Shown one piece after another: positions 1-11,453 of a DNA stretch of 64,000 nucleotides. The notes beneath the pieces are model-generated. The model had not been told where the DNA came from and did no database searches. It saw only the letters and a list, made by a program, of their open reading frames with translations. Origin of the DNA: Daphnia pulex (taxonomy: Eukaryota > Arthropoda > Branchiopoda > Diplostraca > Daphniidae); NCBI RefSeq assembly GCF_021134715.1, contig NC_060025.1:4464001-4528000 (forward strand), given 5' to 3'. Within the stretch, counting starts at the first letter, position 1, and every line of letters begins with the position of its first letter. The position numbers and the translations under genes are program-made.

Positions 1-1557
1 GACTGGCTGGCTGATAATCTCTATTGGACGGACGCTGGTCGAAACGTGCTGGAAGCCTCTCGTTTGGATGGAACCAACAGAAAAATTATCATCGGAAGTG
101 GTTTGGACGAACCGCGTGCTGTAGCCGTCTTTCCTCAGCGAGGGTAATCTCAAACTCTAGATTATGATATCATTATTCGTGATTAGCATTCGTCACTTAT
201 TTTTTGGCAGGTTACTCTACTGGACGGACTGGGGACAGAGTCACAAAATCGAGCGTTCCTTTTTGGACGGATCACATCGAGTGGCCATAGTTACTTCGGA
301 GCTGGGATGGCCAAACGGATTGGCTATCGACTACGAGGGTCAGCGACTGTACTGGGCAGACGCGCAGCTCGATCGGATCGAAACGTCCGATTTAAGTGGC
401 CGTTTTAGAGTTCAGCTGGTACAAGGTGCCACTCACCCCTTTGGCTTGACTCAGCTGGGCGGATTTCTGTACTGGACCGACTGGAGGAGCAAGTCTATCG
501 AACGCGTGGACAAAGCCACTGGCAAGCAACGATCCGTTTTGCGTCACGGCTTGGAGGGATTGATGGAGATAAGGGCCGTTGCCAGGGAGAAGCAACTGGG
601 CAAAAATCCTTGTTCCACTGCCAATGGAGGCTGTACTCACCTCTGTCTCTTCCGTGCCATTTCTTACGTCTGCGCTTGCCCAGATATTCCCGACGATATT
701 CCATGCACTTCTTGTAAGCTGTCGATATTTTGCCCCTATTGCATGTCACGCAACGTGAATTTCAATGTGTTTTATTTTTATTTTTCCCCCTTATTATCTC
801 GTTTGCTTAGCTGTCGTCAACATTTCGGCCAGTGATGACTACTGGAGCCCGGCGTTGGATCCATTCGAGAACGATCTAGAACCCACCAGCGACGTTTACC
901 CTCACAACCCGTACCGACTTGACCCGAGTGCTGGTGCCGGTGTCCTCCACCCGTCCATGATTGTCCTATTGGTTGTGGGCATGGCCGCACTCCTAGCTGC
1001 AATGGCTGTTTTATTGATCAAGTGGCAGCGTCGCCGCTACCGAGACTGTCCCTGGAATTCAAGTATGGTCGCAAGCGTCGCAAGGAATTATCGGCTGTAA
1101 TACGAGTCACGTTGTTAATAAAAAATAGGATGCTTTGAATTCTTAGGTCGTGGGCCTCGCCAGCCGCAGCAAGTGTCCGTCCTGACATTCACCAATCCGA
1201 ATTACTCGCCGTCGGCTCCTGACGTCGTCGTGGCAGAAAAGAAAGGCTTCTCTTGGCAACGCTGGAAATATGATCGAACTCAGGAACGCGTCTACGACAT
1301 GCAGGTAAATGTTCGGGCTCATTTCGTTGCGAGGGAAATGCGTAACATGAAATTAATTTGGTGACATTCGTCGTTGACAACAGGACGAGAAGCAGAGTCA
1401 GACGGAAGCAGCTTCGTTGATTCCGCACAGCCAGCCTCCGCCAGAAGTGGAAACGGATTTGGAAGCCGAAACGGATGTGATTGAGTCGTCGTCTGGCCCA
1501 TCTTCTACCCCGCCACCGACTCCACCTCAGCGAATGGACTCGATTTGCCTGCAATAA
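1..1557 (+). CDS. LRP4: LRP4-like low-density lipoprotein receptor-related protein, C-terminal exons (5' part outside window)
   Basis: This is the end of a large single-pass receptor of the LDL receptor family. Five exons splice in frame with GT/AG borders: 1-143, 211-713, 811-1062, 1147-1304 and 1384-1557 (stop TAA). Seen in order: LDLR class B repeats with LYWTD, LYWAD and LYWTDW motifs forming the end of a beta-propeller; an EGF-like module ([14 protein letters not shown], then CACPD); a short stalk; a hydrophobic membrane segment ([20 protein letters not shown]) followed by a basic stop-transfer KWQRRR; and a cytoplasmic tail with an NPNY motif (FTNPNYSPS) of the NPxY endocytic type, ending RMDSICLQ. 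The EGF-stalk-membrane-NPxY order and the NGGCTHLC...CACPD string resemble vertebrate LRP4, the agrin/Wnt-linked receptor. A poly(A) signal AATAAA overlaps the stop codon. LRP1/2-type relatives are the alternative. The upstream ectodomain lies outside the window. Confidence 0.85.
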
Positions 1558-4500
1558 ATGTTGGGCGACTTGATGACATTTATTTTGGTCTGCCGAGATC
1601 TTGCAAAATGACGTCCGTCTCAAACGTCACGACGATCTCGATTGTCACGACGATCTCGATTCGGAGAGAAAAGAAAGATTGCTGTGATTATGGAACATAG
1701 AAAAACAAAAAACAAAAAAACCAACAAAACAAATTGTTTGAGATGCTGGAGGCGGACGATGGCTCAACACGCAAAAATTTCGATTGCACAACATTGTCTT
1801 ACTCAACATTCTCTTTCTCGATGTGACCGATTCCTTCCGATGAGTAGCTTGAAAATGTGGAAATTTCATTTGAACTCTCGACGTGTGCCATACTAATAAT
1901 CTTCACAAACACACTTAAACATATAAATATATTCTATTTGAACAGTCGGCATGGTTGCCTACGTCGGCTTATTTGAATTTGGTGTTCTGACACGATTGAT
2001 CTCGATGTTATCCTGCTGTAAACATAACCGTTTTGTCATCTGTGTAATATTTGCGCGACTAATTTCTTTTTGGTTAATGACGAATCGTGCCAATACGAAG
2101 TAATTGATGAAACATGAAAATATTTCAAACAAAAAAAAAACAAATAATCAATGGCAGTGTCTAGTCTATAAGCGGCCCGTCTTTGGCAGGTGTGTGTAAA
2201 TTCGATCAATACTCAGCCAAGTCATATTCAACTGCTGAATTAACATTTCGATATCTCCACCTAAAAGTTTGTTTCATCACGTTCTGCAACGCTGTCGTTA
2301 CTTTTAATTAGATTAACATGTTTTATATTAATTAGGATTCATGCGGACTCTGCGGAAAAAAAGACTATCATGCCCAAATTCCAAGGAAAATGATGTAATA
2401 CAATAAAAGAAAAATCAAGAATCTTAATTTATTTATGCTGTTTTCTCCTTGTTGTTTAAATTACGATAAAATCTATTCTTTCACGCATAACTTGCGATTT
2501 TAACGATTCGCAATCGCTTTTTCTTCTTTTGCTGATTTGTATTTCCTTTTGTTTATTTTAACGAACAAATTTTTCTTTTAGAACAAAGTCTATTATCGTT
2601 AGCTTATTATCGCTAGGGACACTTTTCTCCGCCATCTTTGAACGTGAACATCGTCCTCCTAGCTCCTTTTCTATACTTCAACTCCACGACTAATCCATAG
2701 TAATAGATAATTATAATACATCTGCCGACATTATGACTCTGAATCTTTTAACAGTCTGATGATTCACCAGCATCACTGATGTTAAACGTGCAATTTTCTT
2801 TGTCTTAGCCTGGCGACGCAGCATCAAGTCAAAAGCGGGAAGTCGTGTCACATTTGACTTTCGAGTCGAATATTCGAAATAATTCAATTTAGAAGGCAAA
2901 CTTTGAGAAAACTTTTTGATTTAGTCAAAGACATTTAATAAAGCGAAGCCTGGGAAATGTGTTCTTGTTTCTCCAGTTTCTTAATCAGCTAAGAGAACCA
3001 CAACATGCTTTACTGGAACACACTCGGAAATGTATGTATACATCAGTTTTGTTTACCGTACTTCTTTTATAAACCTGAATGATCGGTGTATGACTCAACC
3101 AAGAAAATGTGGTATGTACGTATCCGATTGCCGATGTGCGGCATTGTTATTTTCCGGTGTCAGAATCATCTTACAATAATAACCATCCGTAAAGACGCAA
3201 CTTGCCAGAGGGATAGTGCGCGACCATTCGTTGTAACACAAGTTGACGAGGTATCCGTCAGCTGAGTATAGCTCTAAAAAGACAAAGGTTAATAGGATCA
3301 ATAATAACCTTTAATCAATAAGTACACCAATGTATTAAGAGGGCTACGTCCAAGGGCTTACCGAGATATCATATGATTGTTGATAGAGCTGGAAAGTAAC
3401 CAATTTTCGACTAAAATAATTGCATAGCACTTTTATTTTTTAGAAAAAATACACGTTCTTTTTTTACTAGAAATCACAGTTCAACTAGTTTAATATTTTT
3501 TAAGAAATTCAAAGATTTCATTATTATTTAATTTTTTTAAATGTTGTATCGGCTAAAATGTAGATTGAGACTATACAGTATTTACTTTTACAATAGATTC
3601 TTCGATATGCCGTCGAGTTATTATTGGTTTAATTATACAAGGGGGGGGGGGGTTTGTAGGGCAATTAGCCTACAAAACAACAATTGAATGAGCTATCTCA
3701 TTGTGGCATTGCACTTAGTCTAAATGATGATTAAATCTTGGATTGAAATCATTTGTAAATACAATTTTAATGATACCCATTTAACGCAGCGTTTCTTTTT
3801 TATGTTTCATTATATGGTCCTATTTTATTTTATAAACCCGTTATAAGTTGCGCACGGCTGCGCATTACTCAGCTCTTACTGCCATTAGAATTATTACACT
3901 TTAACCATTATACAGCTGTTTGCTATTAAAGTTAGGATGACTATTACCCATTAAAAAACTGTGAAATCTTTGCAGCACGAACGGTTTGCCATAGTGCAAT
4001 GCCCTTGTAGAAAGAGTGCGCTTCTGGAAAAGCGGGGGAAGGGAACTCCTGCCCTCATGCCTTCACTACCGATCTAGGGTTTATTGGTGTCCTGTCAACT
4101 GTTCGGAATGTGTATAGTAACCACATGTTCTAGATAGAAAGCAGCAGGAAATGATTTGATCAAAACGATTGGATTCTTAAGAATCACTAAACAGGTTGGC
4201 ATTTGTAAATGTCACTAGGACTGTTCGTTGAAAATAGCCACATGCAATGAATTAATATCAATGAGAACCTTATACGCCTGGGATGCGACGAAAACACGTC
4301 GCCGAGTAATAACAAATCACTTTTAAGCGCTTGGTTCCAGGAAAGTATTGGCGAACTGCGTAAATCAACGAATGCAGCGCGCTCCTATTAATAAGGCATA
4401 CGCCGGTAGACCTTACGATATTGTTCGATTGGTAAATTGAATAATAAATAAATGGTTGAGAACGATCATTTTTTTACTTCTATTTTTCTACTATTTTTTG

Positions 4501-5163
4501 CTTAAGTGGGTCCAATGGAATTGAAATTTCTAGGTTGTTTGGTTGCAATAATTAATTAATTTATTTTTTCAGTTTTTTTCTTTGCAGAGGTAGAAATTAC
4601 CCTAAAAGCAGCTTCACTAGAATTAAATTGTTATCTGACATGATTATTACTCTTAAGCAACAGTAACCAGACCACCGATAATTGGTTTATTCAATTATTT
4701 CCAGTCTATATCTATCTCGTTCAATGAATCAATGATCAACTCGTAATGCAAATTGTTTTAAAAACATAGCTTTTTACATTATTTTTCGGGTGCTCAAAGT
4801 TAGTGGTCCATTTTAGTCCAGAATGTTTTTAATAAAAAAGAAAACACAAAAGTTTAAAATTTACGGAAATTGAACTTCAAAACCCAAATCTTCGAAAATT
4901 CGAAATTCATAAAGAAATTTAACTTCAGTTGTATGCCCCCTTAAACATTTTAAATTCAAGTACTATTTATTGGAGCCACCTACAAAGTGGCTTACTTTAC
5001 CTTGATCAAGTCTGATAAAGAACGTACGTTATATAGCGTGTATTCCAATTGAACACTAGGCTGGTAGACTGATAAGGCGCGGTCGCATACCAGAAACGTC
5101 AATGTGTGGGCTTCATCTTGGATAGATCTGGACCTACTCTTTCCGGAGAGTCGGAGACGACAG
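1558..5163. other. Intergenic region between LRP4 and orcokinin
   Basis: AT-rich sequence, probably LRP4 3' UTR at its start, with scattered homopolymers (a run of G near 3,641-3,652). I see no long ORF, RNA gene or complete mobile element here, only one possible exon (3,095-3,273), listed separately. Confidence 0.5.
3095..3273 (-). CDS. Possible orphan exon, function unknown
   Basis: On the minus strand a pyrimidine-rich acceptor (CTTTTTAG) leads into an open stretch of about 59 codons with several cysteines (NLCYNEWSRT, ASCVFTDGYYC) ending at a stop. Its GC content is visibly higher than the flanks, as coding DNA in this window tends to be. It could be the last exon of a small secreted or receptor-type gene whose other exons I could not find, or a relic. 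I recognise no family. Confidence 0.25.
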
Positions 5164-5170
5164 TATAAAA
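5164..5170 (+). promoter_or_regulatory. TATA box of the orcokinin gene
   Basis: TATAAAA in a GC-rich stretch about 200 bases upstream of the signal-peptide ATG at 5,363. A transcription start about 30 bases downstream (near 5,194) would give a 5' UTR of about 170 bases. Placement is inference from the motif and spacing. Confidence 0.6.
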
Positions 5171-5362
5171 CGGCTGGCCGCTGCTGTAGTAGGGCACAGA
5201 AGCGAGCAAGTAAAGAGACGCAAAAGAGAATCTCCCCTCCTCTGTTGTACTCCTCCCGATATTGAAGAGCAGTCAACAAAATTATTCATTTGTAAAGTTT
5301 GCTTGCTTCTGCTAAGCATAGCATAAATTTCGAGCAGTTTTTCTCTTCTTACCTTTTTCGAA

Positions 5363-7836
5363 ATGAATTGTCTCAAATTTCGGCTTGTCGCTGTCGCGAT
5401 TCTCATCTTCAATGTGGTCACCGCTCTGAATTACCAGGTAAAAATATTAAAACCGTTTTTGATAAAATGTACACTATATCATACGTTAGCAGTAATGCTA
5501 ATGAAGCCTAATGAATGACAATTTACGTTTGGATTTTTCTACTTTATTCTAATTGAATTAAGACTGCTATTTAATCCAACAAATCTGTAGCAGTCCAGTC
5601 TACATTTCTTCACTATTCCTACTACAATTCTGCTAAACAATAATTCTAAAATTTGTTCTTTTACATTCTTTTTACTGTCTGGTTAAGGCTTTTAAAAAAA
5701 GCTTTTATAAGAATATTGCTTTTGTTGAACAAGCAAGTAGCCTCCAATATATATTGCAGGAATTCTATTTTTGATATTTTTGTGCGCATGGACAGTAGGG
5801 TACAGCATGTTAGTTATGTTCATTTATGTTTATCATATTATACATATTTAGGTCTAATGCCTACAGTATAAAACGATGAAGTTGATGAAAAAAGTACGAC
5901 AAGCAATTTAAGTGCATTGATAAATTTATCGCATAACATTTAGGAACAGGGAAAAATGAGGAAATTCGGGCTAACAGCAGCATGTCAGGCTTATCCTTCC
6001 CGTATTCCTTTTCTTGACTTCATTTGCTTTCCTTTTCCAAATTAGACTCTCCAGGTTCAGGGTGTGAGGTTGTGAGTAGATCTTATGTTGATATTAAGGA
6101 TAGACTAAATAGCAAATACTTTATACTGTACCGGCACTACCTCATATTATAAAAAAAACGTGTCAAGGCGTGCATACTTGACTGTATTAGCCGTTTCCTC
6201 TCTTTTCACCTCATTCAATCTCATTTGTAGAGTGAGGAGGCGGTGGGAGTGGAGCATGAACGAGATCGGGATAGCCTTGGAGGTGGCCACATTCTTCGCG
6301 GTCTGGATTCAATAGGAGAGAGCAATCTACTGCGGGCAATTTACCGAGGTACGTTGCTGGTTAAAATTAATTGACATAGTACCTTCAATGACCTTCAAAG
6401 GTAAAGTACTATATTGAGAGGGGGGGGGGTCTAATTTTTTTTTCCGTTTCGTCTTGAATAGCATTGAGAACAAGTATACGATATGTCACATGCCGCGATA
6501 TTTCTACATTGATATACACATTCTTCCCTCACTAATTTAACATATACACACTTTCATCCTATTACAACTGTAGCATACTGTATACTATTATAGAGTACAA
6601 GTTATATTTCGCTGTAAGAGAAACTTATCCTTGCTCACCGTAGTTCAATGTGGCACTTGTTAGTTAATAACTTGGAATAATTTCCAGGCGGTATTGTGCC
6701 TGAAATAGTAGTGCCTAACCTATGCTGAAAAAGGAAGAAAAGTTGCCACTTAAATAATAAACTAGCTAGATATACTCGCGGGTGGTAAATCACAGTTTTT
6801 ATCGAATGCTTATTCAATTCGGCCTTTTTTTACCTACAACTATCGTTTTTTAAAAAGATATTGGTTGTTTAACAACATTTTGGTTTCCTGTACTTTCTGA
6901 ATTCAGAATAAAGCTTAAGTCCCTCCTATAATAGGTCCTGTAGAGGAGAGTGGGGTTATTTGAACCAGTTTTTGTTTTTTACGCTTAACTGTTTTCTGTT
7001 TTCCCGAATTAAAAAATAAGTGATTTCCCATTCTCTGCTATCCCCATTTTTTTATTTCATTGAAGCTTCAATAGTTTCCCGCTATAGCTTTTTAAAAATG
7101 CAAAAAGGTATTGGGTGGGTAACATTTGTGGGGCTATAACCGCTATATGAGGCAGAGGGTGTTCTATGTCAAAGACTGTGTGGGGTAACATAATTAAAAA
7201 AAAAGCCATTTAAAGAAAAAACAATTAAACATTTAACTACAAAAGAAAAATAAACCAAAAAGCGTCTCGAAAAAGGAATAACTGAAGGAGAATCTGAGCT
7301 TGTAACGCGCATACGCGATCATAACAATAATTATTGTAGTTTTGGCAAAATATGTCCATTTATGTTTCAGAATTTTTTGGGCGATGTTAAAGTAGCAAAA
7401 ATAGGATTCTAAAATAGAGCATAATTTTTCTTTAATGAATTTATCTCGTCTTTTTTATATGTGTTAACACTATTCTTTTCGAATTTTTTAATTACCAAGA
7501 AAAACCCCGCGACTTTTTGCGGATAAATCGAGGACTGGACTCGCTTAGTGGTGCTTCTTTCGGTATCGAAAAGCGCTTAGACTCTTTGACGTAATATTTT
7601 ACAATTTTCATTATTATTCAACGTAAGAATTATTATAAAATATAAATACTCATTTGATAACAATTTTCAGTGGTCTAGGATTTGGCAGTCAGAAGAGAAA
7701 CCTGGATGAAATTGATAGGTCGAATTTTGGAACATTCGCCAAGAGGAACCTCGACGAAATCGATCGCAGTGATTTTGGTCGCTTTGTCAAGAAGAGAGAA
7801 ACCATGGAAGCGGAAAGTTCTCAACAGCAGCACTAA
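5363..7836 (+). CDS. Prepro-orcokinin (three coding exons)
   Basis: This is a secreted neuropeptide precursor. Coding exons: 5,363-5,437, 6,231-6,348 and 7,679-7,836, joined with GT/AG borders and a consistent phase. Exon 1 encodes a clear signal peptide ([20 protein letters not shown], then ALNYQ). Exon 2 encodes an acidic spacer ([20 protein letters not shown], later [10 protein letters not shown]). Exon 3 carries [35 protein letters not shown], that is two orcokinin peptides framed by dibasic prohormone-convertase sites, then a short tail ending QQQH. Orcokinins share N-F/L-DEIDRS and act as myoactive and neuromodulatory peptides in arthropods. The precursor is about 117 residues with only two copies, short for a family that often has many. 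For exon 3 the acceptor at 7,678/7,679 was chosen because the AG eight bases upstream would run into a stop. A poly(A) signal AATAAA lies at 8,063-8,068. No orcokinin-B exon was recognised. Confidence 0.88.
6349..7678 (+). other. Second orcokinin intron, no other feature seen
   Basis: A 1.3-kb intron with homopolymer runs (G run near 6,421). I find no coding or repeat structure in it. The first intron (5,438-6,230) is likewise plain. Confidence 0.6.
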
Positions 7837-8283
7837 ACAGAATAATTCATAATTTGGGTGAAGTCCAATATGGATAGATAAATAGATGTAAGCCGCTTTA
7901 ACATAGACCTCACCGTCTTCAAACGAAAAGTACATAATTGCATTTCATCGTATTTCTGATGACAAAATCACAATGCCCACAGCACTTAGGACTACACGCG
8001 GCATTACACAGTTTTTCACCACGGCTCTTTTCTCATCATGTGTATCTATGGTGACTCCTTTCAATAAACAAACATATTTCAATCAAATCTTTCTGACATT
8101 CTCTGTTGCCAGATTTTTCTGGATCTTTATTGTTGAGAACTAGAACTATGGATGTTTCAACTACTTGATTTCAGAATTCCATTGTTATTGCGCCTCAATC
8201 TTTCATTTCCCTGCTTAGTTTAGAAAACCAATACAGGTTTCACTACTCTGGCCGTTTGGTGGCACCACAGGGTCAGCGGCACC

Positions 8284-9158
8284 CAGTGTTCGGAAGATCA
8301 ATAGGTGATTTAAAAAAAAAGAAATGATTTAAATCAGTAAATCACAATTTAAATCAACTTATTGGCTTTTTTTGCTGATTTTGATTTTGATCTATATAAT
8401 TTTTCTTTCGATGAGTTTTCTGTGATTTTTCGATTTTAAATTACTTGTTTACAAATCAAAATTCAAAATTACCAGAGATAAGGAAATGGGTTACTCTATG
8501 TAAAGTCCAGCAGTCGAAATTCGACCAATCAGAATCGAGGAAATCCGAAAAACATGATTTAGGGTATTTTTAAGGTAAAGTTTTTAATTATAACCCATAT
8601 GACAAAGTTAGGTATAGAGCTTATTAGATGTTTCTGAGCCTAAAAAAAGAAACTATGTGATTCTTTTAACCTTTTCGATGCATTTAAAAGGTGAGTAGCG
8701 GCCATTTACTTTTTGACGGCTGTGATTTTCCAAGATGTGATAACAGATGGCGCTACATTAAGTAAATATCAAACCCCTCAAAAAGCCATTGTAAGAATCG
8801 GTTAAAAAAGAGTGGCCTTTTAACGTTAGGTCAATCCCACCAACATCTTAAATTACAAACTGACATCTAAAATTTAACTAACTCTAAATTCCGAAGGCGC
8901 CCAAAGGGCTTTATTACTTTTATTCAGTATTTTATAATTGAATCAGATTCAGACGAAGTATGAAAATGTATTTTATGAAAACTAATTTTGTGTGTGATTT
9001 AAAGCCCGCGAATTTAATCAAAAATCGAAATCATGATTGATTGATTGATTTTTCATTTTTTTCGGTGATTGATTAATTTTTATTTAAATAAAAAAAAATA
9101 AGTGATGGATTGATTTTGATTTAAGTTAAATTTGTAATTGTTCTTCCGAAAATCGGTG
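8284..9158. mobile_element. Short non-autonomous hAT-like element (MITE-like)
   Basis: Ends are inverted: the left starts CAGTGTTCGGAAGATCAAT and the right end read in reverse is CACCGATTTTCGGAAGAA followed by CAAT. The first TIR bases fit the hAT pattern (CAGTG). The interior is very AT-rich with many GATTTAAAT, TGATTGATT and similar words near both ends and no ORF. An imperfect direct repeat GGTGGCACCAYAGG occurs on both sides (8,258 and 9,155), so I cannot fix the true target duplication. The superfamily is inferred from the TIR only. Confidence 0.5.
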
Positions 9159-10393
9159 GCACCATAGGTCCGGCGTTTCCACGCTAGAAGATAGGGGGAA
9201 AACTGGCACGCAGCACTCCCACCGAAGGGTTGGAGTCAACCGTGGAAACCATGTTGCAGTCGTCAGCCAGAATATAATGGTTGGACCTTGAAGATTCCCT
9301 ATAATCCGCTTAGAGCGCCATTGTATCCTATCCTACTCCTTTTTCCTAATCCCCTTCTTGCCCCAATAGAGCAAACCAAGAACGCGTACCCTAATCATGG
9401 TAACTTTGGGGCGGCCATATTTGGGATCACGTCTTTTTTGTACTCGGTGCATTCTTATGGTTTTTTTAAAATGTATCTAAGATTGCGGCCTGTAGATTTA
9501 TGTCCGTACTAAAAAAATCTGTTATGGTAATAAATTAAGAATTTGAACGGGGATTTTTTAAATGTAGGCATTTATCCTTTTTTTTTTTAAATTCCCGTTT
9601 ATTTTTAAAAATTGTTGAAGTGTTTTTTACGTTTTTTTGCAAGAATTCAAAGAGCAATTGACCCGAGGGAAGAACAGGGAGAAGAGGAAAGTATGGGACT
9701 CTTTTTTTCATACACCCTTTTCCCGAGTTGGACAGATCGCGCTCAATTTCCGCTCCGATAACCCTTTCAATCAGCGATCAATGAGAGGTGATTTGATCGA
9801 ACCATCAACCCCCAAAAGGGATCATGATCGAATCGATGCGAATTATTTACACCATCTACTGTGGGAAGGGAAATTTTTATTGTTTAATATAAGAAAAATT
9901 TTTATTTCGAAAAAGGAAAAATGGTTTTCTGATCGGTAGTATTTGAAATAGAGTAGTCTAACGTCCGAAGTTGCCAGTTCGCTGAAATTGGGAAAAATTG
10001 ATTTGACACGAACCAGTGCGGCATGGCGGCTTATGGAGTTTCGCCCGTTTTAGTTTTTAATTTTCCCATTTAAGTCGTTTTCAGTTGCTCTTCTTAATTA
10101 GATAACTACATTCCTTAGTTATCAGGTAATCTTTTAAGATTAAATATCCCCTCGATAGTCATTGTAGTTTATTTATTATGAATTTTTTTGTAACCGTCCT
10201 TACCGTGTTTACGAAAAAATATCGCCATTTCCTGCCCCAAGGGAAAAATGGAAAGAAGAGACGAAGGAAGAAACTAAGAGGGGACAAAGGGGTGGCGCGG
10301 GGTTCTCTTTCTTCGGAGCAGTATATAGTCTTTGAAAACAAAATGCCTTTTACTTAAAAATTCATAATAAATAAACTACAATGACTACTCTAT
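9159..10393. other. Intergenic stretch up to Gypsy copy 1
   Basis: AT-rich DNA with one open stretch (9,637-9,939, listed separately). I see no other gene. It ends at the CTAT target duplication (10,390-10,393) of Gypsy copy 1. Confidence 0.5.
9637..9939 (+). CDS. Unassigned 100-codon ORF, possible exon
   Basis: An open frame follows a T-rich tract ending GCAAG, which could be a splice acceptor. It encodes a basic start (QLTRGKNREKRKV) and a middle with DNPFNQRSMRGDLIEPSTPK, then turns hydrophobic and lysine-rich. The first 70 codons have higher GC than their surroundings. The paired basic residues would suit a peptide precursor, but there is no signal peptide and I recognise no family. It lies 1.8 kb beyond the orcokinin stop on the same strand, so an unrelated or relic exon is as likely. 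Confidence 0.22.
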   Translation: MQEFKEQLTRGKNREKRKVWDSFFHTPFSRVGQIALNFRSDNPFNQRSMRGDLIEPSTPKRDHDRIDANYLHHLLWEGKFLLFNIRKIFISKKEKWFSDR

Positions 10394-11419
10394 TGTAAAG
10401 GTCGACACAACGGAATCATTGTGTCACCAATACGAAGAACTTAAATACTATGAGGCGACTTTACTCACAATGTCAAAGTGAAGTGTCTAAGACCAACGGG
10501 AATAATTAAGGCTAAACGATGTATTGATAACGGACAGATCATACAATAAGGTGAACTAATAATATTAAATAGTGAGACGATAAATAGGTGAGACAATACT
10601 ACTTGTATGGAGAAAATGTGGTAGCGGGCTGAGCGGTTAGGCTTGTCGAGAAACGGCAAGTTTCGAGGTACAGTTGGAAATGGCACTTAGCTTAAATAAC
10701 AGGCACTGAGCACAAGGGAAAAATATAGCTAAATACAATACCAAAAAGGAGAGTGCGACTGGAACACAATGGTAGTGTGAATGCCGTGGGAGAATGCAGT
10801 CCAGAATAACATTTACATACAGTTTTTATACTAATTCTGGCTGCACGGTTAGCATAGGCCTAGAGAGGAAGTATAGGGAGCAGACATGTTTAGGCCTAGA
10901 GAGGATAGTATAGGGAAACGTGAGCAGACACGTTAAGACATGGCAAGAGCGGAGACGGACGAAAAGGGAGTTTGTTATTGAAAAGCGTTGAAGGAAAAAG
11001 GAAAATATATTTATATAGTGTCATAAAAGATAAAAGTACGCCTAAAGTTAATATAGCGAAAAGGGAAAGGGGATAGTAAAAAGGGAAAGGGATGGGGCGA
11101 GTTGGCGGCAGAGATGGGGCGAGTTGGCGGCAGATTCAAATGGCAGCAGCCTCCTCTGGTATGAGATGGAGAATAGCGGAAGCGACATCTAGTAGTCGAC
11201 GTTAGAGATTGTCTTGTAGAAAGGGAAAGTAACAAGGGAAAGGGGTGGGGCAAGTTGGCGGCAAGGATGGGGCGAGTTGGCGGCAGATTCAAATGGTAGC
11301 AGCCTCCTCTGGTATGAGATGAAGTATAGCGGAAGCGACATCTAGTAGTCGACGTTAGAGATTGTCTTGTAGAAAGGGAAAGTAACAGAAAACGGGAGTC
11401 GACCGAGCGTTCTGTTACA
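10394..11419 (-). repeat. 3' LTR of Gypsy copy 1
   Basis: 1,026 bp, matching the 5' LTR at 23,684-24,709 block by block. In element sense it starts TGTAACAGAACGCTCGG and ends CGACCTTTACA. It contains an internal tandem duplication of about 155 bp (about 11,066-11,386). The purine-rich AGGGCCGGGAGCGA just before it is the likely polypurine tract. Confidence 0.93.
11066..11386 (-). repeat. Tandem duplication of about 155 bp inside the LTR
   Basis: Two head-to-tail units, each with TTACTTTCCCTTTCTACAAG, a CGTCGACTACTAGATGTCGC core, ATACCAGAGGAGGCTGC and runs of CCAACTCGCCCCA. The same doubling is present in the other LTR of this copy (about 24,356-24,676) and in both LTRs of copy 2, so it is a fixed property of the family. 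It lies near the start of the LTR, where U3 control sequences sit. Confidence 0.8.
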
Positions 11420-11453
11420 TCGCTCCCGGCCCTATGAGATTACGTCACGGAAT

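Noticed and set aside
1189-1623. 144-codon ORF antisense to the last LRP4 exons
   Set aside because: Shadow of the coding strand with real splice sites and the NPxY tail on the other strand.
10465-11292. ORFs of 73 and 93 codons within the LTRs, identical in both LTRs of copy 1
   Set aside because: Identity follows from LTR identity; composition is that of CCAACTCGCCCC tandem words, not protein.
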